From positions 66,567,771-66,631,770 of the forward strand of contig NC_080672.1 in NCBI RefSeq assembly GCF_030247195.1: a stretch of DNA of 64,000 bases, read 5' to 3'. The notes under the pieces were generated by a model. The model was not told the origin of the DNA, did not search any database, and saw only the letters and a list, made by a program, of their open reading frames with translations. The translations under genes and the position numbers were made by a program. Shown here piece after piece: positions 59,724 to 64,000 of this stretch. Position 1 is the first letter of the stretch. Every line of letters starts with the position of its first letter. The stretch comes from Topomyia yanbarensis. Lineage: Eukaryota; Arthropoda; Insecta; Diptera; Culicidae.

Positions 59724-61160
59724 ATAGATTATTACGAACAAGATTATTCTGGGCGCCATTATGGCACGTAAAAAGCTGAAGTTTTTTGCTCAGTGTGCCA
59801 AAGCTATAAACTCAAGTCGGAATTGGGTATCAAATTACCTGATCACGAGTGCTTCATTTCAACCGTGTATAGTTAGTGTTTTTGTTGTTCAAAAAATGAC
59901 AGCTGTGATACGACGACAAAGTGATTCACTTGGGTGTACTGAAGCTTGAAATTCCAGTTTTTGCATAAATTTGACCATTTTTCAGGTCCGCATCGTTTGA
60001 TTTGATAATCGCTAGAAAGTGGTGTGTATTTTGTTAATTGAACACGTAAAGTTGCTACATGTAAGTATGCAAATATGACTAGTTTTTTGTGTAAAGAAAA
60101 CCTACTGTTGCACAGGGTTCTAATTCGTCAAATCCGTTCTGACTCATTCATCGTTTATCGTCATACATACTATATAGGAAGGTTTCATTGATGAAATTAG
60201 TAGAACAACACTGATAACATTGGGAATAACTTTTTGTCCCTTGTAATTCAATAGTAATTCTTCAAAAGGGCTAATGAGACTTTTGTAAACAAACTTATTT
60301 CGCTCATTATTCCGCTACCGAGTTGAATTTCATGAAAAATACACATGAATCAACATCTTTATCCTTGGTAGAATCAATTTCAAATGTTTTCTGTGTTGAA
60401 ATGATAACAAATTAGGAGAAATCAGCAGAACAAAAGTTTGTTTACAAATCTTATTAGCCCTATTCAAATGTTGATATGGAATTGTGGTATCCATGAATTC
60501 ACTTCTAATGTGAGTCAAACAAAACGCTTCCTTGATCTGATGTACAGTGTAAACCAACATATTTTAAATTATTAAAATTACAAAATACTGTATATACTAC
60601 AAGGTAGTAGTAAATACTGAATCTAAGCTTTATCAACTAAAGCAACAATTAAAAAAAATTTGTGGAAGCGGGTTGCGGTATGTAGATTGTCCTTAGTCTG
60701 GTGTGACTAGAGTAGACAACCATACTTGGCAAGATGCAGCCTATAATATAGTATTATATCGCGTTAGCGCCAGCCAGAGCGGTTGGTCGGTGTAAATAGA
60801 TTCGTAGCACTAATAAAACTTAACAACTGTCATCCAGATTTGGAATTTCAGCAATGTTGATGTCCATATTGATAGGTTGGTGTTTATAATATATGCATAT
60901 TATTGCATTTGGACTACATTTTTCATGTCCACCTATTGTCTAGCAGGGCATTTTCTATTGAAATGCAAGACGTTAAAATAGATCACGCAATTTTATACTA
61001 CCTTCAAAATAAAATTGTTTTTTTTTTCTTAAAAATTGCTGTGGGTTCAACGTGTTTTATTCCTCTCATCAGTATCTAGCAGCCGTCTTGACTATACGAG
61101 GTGTTTGTGTTTTTGGCACGCTATATGGCGATCAAGGTGGTTATCACATGCTGATGAGAT
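59724..61160. other. Unassigned intergenic sequence with inverted repeat
   Basis: 60257-60292 ('aaaagggctaatgagactttt...aaacaaactt') is inverted at 60436-60474 ('aaagtttgtttacaaatctt...agcccta'), so a fold-back of about 220 bp is present. No gene is supported. Confidence 0.45.
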
Positions 61161-61164
61161 GATT

Positions 61165-61350
61165 TCAAAACTTTAAGCACAATTTATTGAAGTAGGTGAT
61201 GTGCCCTATTTCATCAACGGTTTGCTTCTGAGTTCTGATTCCTCCTTTAGGAGAGATGGAGTGTTTGGCGATTTGTATCCAAAGATGAACCAAGATTATC
61301 AGTGCCATTCCAATACAAACGAACAAACAACCTCTCATATCGATAAACAT
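61165..61350 (-). CDS. Hypothetical small membrane protein (61 aa)
   Basis: The sequence starts MFIDMRGC, then a single hydrophobic segment LFVCIGMALIILVHLW (residues 9-24), then a polar tail with KHSISPKGGIRTQK. The layout is that of a small single-pass protein, but I do not recognise the family. There is no evidence of transcription, and such frames arise by chance in AT-rich DNA. It lies divergently, 530 bp upstream of the syntaxin gene. Confidence 0.2.
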   Translation of the reverse strand: MFIDMRGCLFVCIGMALIILVHLWIQIAKHSISPKGGIRTQKQTVDEIGHITYFNKLCLKF

Positions 61351-61883
61351 GAGTGGCTCGTTCGAAATGATGCTTGCAAAAAATTCTTACTTAATTTGGA
61401 TACCTAATATTGATTGGCCAGATTGATTCGTACTAGATGCGGGTAATTCCTCCGCTCATCAGAAGTGGCCAATAAACTAAAAGAGAATTCGTCCGTCAAT
61501 TATAAAGAATTTTATTTGGATCATTCACTTGCACACACGTACACAGTCTGGGTTAAACAGTCCAATTTTTGTGTGACTGCATAACCCTTCTTGTATGACA
61601 AAGACAAAGCCAACGGAAGACGCTTAATCTCTCTCTTCTCATCCCACTTTCACTTCTCTTTGCCGTCAATCGTAAACTTATCTCAAATTTACTCGCCTAT
61701 CTCTTAACAGTAGACAGCGCTTCACCATTCAGTCTGATTTTCATTTTAGTCAACTTACAATTCAATCCTTCTGAATAAAGTTCGCAACATTTTTTTTTCA
61801 ATTTCTCTTATCGGTGTACTATAGTAGTGCCTGCGTAATACAAGTCAGGCGGCTGAGAGTGCAAACCTGCAGCTCCCCAACTG
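61351..61883. promoter_or_regulatory. Upstream region and 5' UTR of the syntaxin gene
   Basis: No clear TATA box; pyrimidine-rich stretches near 61620-61680 and 61790. Transcription start not determinable by eye. Confidence 0.4.
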
Positions 61884-62938
61884 ATGTCACGCGAAGGAAC
61901 AGGATTGTCTCGCAGCGGCAGTGCCAGTGGGCCACGCGATTACGGAGCGACTAGTAGCAGTGCGGTGACCAGCATGCCAGCGGCAGCGGATGCCAGTAAT
62001 TTCGGCGGCTTCAGCCCGACCGAGTTCATCTCGCTGAGTGAGTCCATAGCGGCCAACACGATCTTTGTGAAGCAAAGCTGGCAGTTTCTGGAGAAGGCTA
62101 ACCGTACCGTGGGCACCCAGAAGGATAATCAAACGTTGCGGGATAAAGTGTAAGTGGGCCGTAATTCATATTTGGTTTTATGTTGATTAATTGTAAATTT
62201 TTGTTGTTTTAGCCACGAAATACAAACTGGAACGAATCAAAGGATATCCACCACCAGCAAAGATTTGCAGCGGCTGACGATAGTCGTGCGCAGAGGTGAT
62301 AAGCAGCAGAAGCTACAGGTCGAGAAGTTGACATCGGATTTCACACATGTAGTACAAATGTACTACAAAAACCAGCAGGTACGATATTTTTATAGTTGGT
62401 CGATTGCAATGTTTACATCTCACTATTACTTTATCCTTAGGTCATAGCGGCAAAAATGAAGCAAGTTCTACTGGTTAACGCCTCCCAACAGGATGATCTT
62501 AACGCGTCCGGTTTTGGCGACAGTCAGGAACAGCTTCACCAGCGGCAACAGCAACAGCTACAGCAGAGTCTTCAGTTCGAGCAGGACATGCTGCTGGAGC
62601 GGGAGATGCGATTCCGTCAGATTGAAGCTGATGTGTTGGACGTGAATCAGATTATGGCAGAATTGAGCAGTCTTACCAATTTGCAGGGGGAAGTTGTTGG
62701 TAGGATCATTTGAAAGACATTGACATTCCAAATACTGATGCGTTCAATTACATTTTCAGACACCATCGAGAATACAATAGAACACACGGTGACGAATGTG
62801 GAATCCGGTGCAACGGAGCTAGCCAAGGCGGCTGAATATCAGAACAAATACCGCCGCAAGGTCATCTACTTGCTAATACTAGCTGTGATATTGGGCTTGA
62901 TAGTAACGGGAATAATCGTCTCTCGGCTCAAGAGCTAA
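61884..62938 (+). CDS. Syx7: Qa-SNARE of the endosomal Syntaxin-7/Avalanche type
   Basis: Four exons: 61884-62149, 62213-62378, 62441-62699, 62760-62938; introns 63, 62 and 60 bp, all GT...AG with consistent phases. Product 289 residues. A Ser/Gly-rich N-terminus with RDYGATSSS is followed by FGGFSPTEFISLSESIAANT and an Habc-like helical region (about 45-145: NQRISTTSKDLQRLTIVVRR). A Gln-rich linker comes next, then the SNARE helix (about 200-260: EREMRFRQIEADVLDVNQIM ... LQGEVVDTIENTIEHTV, with the zero-layer Gln in LQGEVVD). A C-terminal membrane anchor VIYLLILAVILGLIVTGIIV ends in SRLKS. It would drive fusion at early/late endosomes, where fly Avl controls cargo degradation. No lesions. 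Syntaxin-12/13 naming is possible. Confidence 0.92.
62150..62212 (+). other. Intron 1 of the syntaxin gene
   Basis: GTAAGT...TTTTAG, 63 bp, phase 2; the joined codon GTC restores DKVHEIQT. Confidence 0.92.
62379..62440 (+). other. Intron 2 of the syntaxin gene
   Basis: GTACGA...CCTTAG, 62 bp, phase 0, between KNQQ and VIAAK. Confidence 0.92.
62700..62759 (+). other. Intron 3 of the syntaxin gene
   Basis: GTAGGA...TTTCAG, 60 bp, phase 1; the joined codon GAC gives VVDTIEN inside the SNARE helix. Confidence 0.92.
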
Positions 62939-63523
62939 ATGGCCGACGATCAGTACTTGTTTCTGTTTCATTCATCGTGCAGTATGCACATAAGTTATTT
63001 TATCAATCTATAATATTTGTTCACAAAAGGGACACAATTTTGTTGTTAAATATAAATCTAGGTAAAATATTATTTTCCAAAAAACTAGTATAATATGTAG
63101 TTCGACTAAAATCTGTTATGCATATTTCTCTTTGGTTTCTAACAAGAAGCAAATAAGATCCGCCATCAACCATATGCTGTTTTGAGTCTCTCGCGATGCA
63201 ACTCACATTAACGATACGCAGTCCAATGTTTTTGTACGTTTGAATAATCAAATTTAAACATTTCTTGAGATTAACCATCAGAAAGGCAAGCTGAAATCGT
63301 GACTTAAAGAAGCATCACTCCTAAGACCCAGTGAAATCAAAAGTCTTTTTTTCTATCCTTTTATCAGAGAGAGAATTAAAAAAACCGAAACCGCTCGATC
63401 ATTACTATTTTTTTAACTAAAAGTTTAAACATTCAAACCAGAGAATTGAACCCAGGCGGGCTTTCGATACCCATTGCCTCTCTTTATCCTCACTTATCTG
63501 ATAAACCGGGTTTACCAGTGCAT
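62939..63523. other. 3' flank of the syntaxin gene
   Basis: Contains the 3' UTR. No gene beyond it. 'gggttcaattctc' on the - strand near 63445 resembles a tRNA B box, perhaps SINE debris. Confidence 0.45.
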
Positions 63524-63525
63524 TA

Positions 63526-63723
63526 AGGAAGGACAGAGAAAGGGTAAAATTCGCAAACGAAAAAAGCAGTTTTTTTCACACCGTATGTCAGATCATAAAA
63601 ATCAATCCGCAGTACTGTAACAACGTTCTACATACGCTGATTGATTTTTATGAAGATCTGACATACGGTGTGGAAAAAACTGCTTTTTTCGTTTGCGAAT
63701 TTTGTGCATTCTCTGTCCAACCT
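63526..63723. mobile_element. TA-flanked fold-back MITE (198 bp)
   Basis: Left AGGAAGGACAGAGAA and inverted right AGGTTGGACAGAGAA begin arms of about 80 bp ('gcaaacgaaaaaagcagttt', 'accgtatgtcagatc'). TA lies at 63524-63525 and 63724-63725. Confidence 0.75.
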
Positions 63724-64000
63724 TAAAGCTGGTTTAAAAATAAAATGAGTGTGGAGAAATCAGCCATAACAGTGTAACTTGTCCCAATCCCATTTACTGG
63801 GTCAACTATGGAATAAGCCGACTTCTGTGGCTTAATTTACTGTCAACAAACACCGATAAAATCAAGTAACGATCTTTTTGTGTTCTTCTATGTAAAAAAA
63901 ATTATTGCAGGTCATTCTGATACTTTAGAATTTAGGAAAAAAGTCTCATTCAGAATGTTGAGCCTTGTCGATGTATGTTATCAGATAATAAGTTTCCATT

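Noticed and set aside
63430..63450. tRNA-like B box (ggttcaattctc on the - strand)
   Set aside because: No A box at the right distance and no cloverleaf; at most a SINE remnant.

Overview
This window comes from a large, transposon-rich insect genome, most likely a culicine mosquito (Aedes-like). The grounds are RTE (JAM-like) and Jockey/LOA-type LINEs, a BEL/Pao element with a PHD-finger Gag, many short TIR and fold-back elements, and three intron-containing single-copy animal genes with 50-65 bp introns. The species call is an inference from repeat families I recognise; no database was searched.

Host genes cluster in two places. At 47.6-51.4 kb, ric8a (synembryn, + strand, 3 exons) and NDUFA9/ND-39 (complex I subunit, - strand, 3 exons) lie tail to tail, 687 bp apart. 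At 61.9-62.9 kb is a four-exon Qa-SNARE, best matched to Syntaxin-7/Avalanche (+ strand). Almost everything else is mobile or repetitive DNA.

0-10 kb is a layered nest. An old RTE copy on the - strand was split by a hAT-like element (900-8054, 8-bp target duplication). A younger, 5'-truncated RTE copy (4993-7839, 14-bp target duplication) later landed inside that hAT. The old RTE itself sits in a repeat linked to a THAP-domain pseudogene, whose second copy is at 57.5-58.7 kb. 10.8-17.4 kb holds MITEs and a Jockey-like LINE interrupted by an ORF1-only 'half-LINE' with a 12-bp duplication. 20.5-21.4 and 53.6-54.5 kb are two copies of one TTAA-type element. 25.4-27.2 kb holds a LINE endonuclease remnant and nested MITEs. 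31.7-35.1 kb has a GC-richer island, a TA microsatellite, a ribosomal protein S11 retropseudogene and a large inverted repeat with ~390-bp arms.

36.4-45.2 kb is a dead Tc1-type transposon with IR/DR-style termini and a ~350-bp TA tract in its transposase. A BEL/Pao LTR retrotransposon with apparently identical LTRs (38137-45117) is inserted in it. BEL gag and pol are in the same frame, separated by a single stop codon. 46.2-47.2 and 51.6-55.8 kb are dense in palindromic MITEs.

I found no prokaryotic features, CRISPR arrays, operons, rRNA or convincing tRNA genes. The most unusual items are the datable insertion nest, the half-LINE, the BEL gag-stop-pol arrangement, the THAP pseudogene family and a palindrome resembling a hammerhead ribozyme core.
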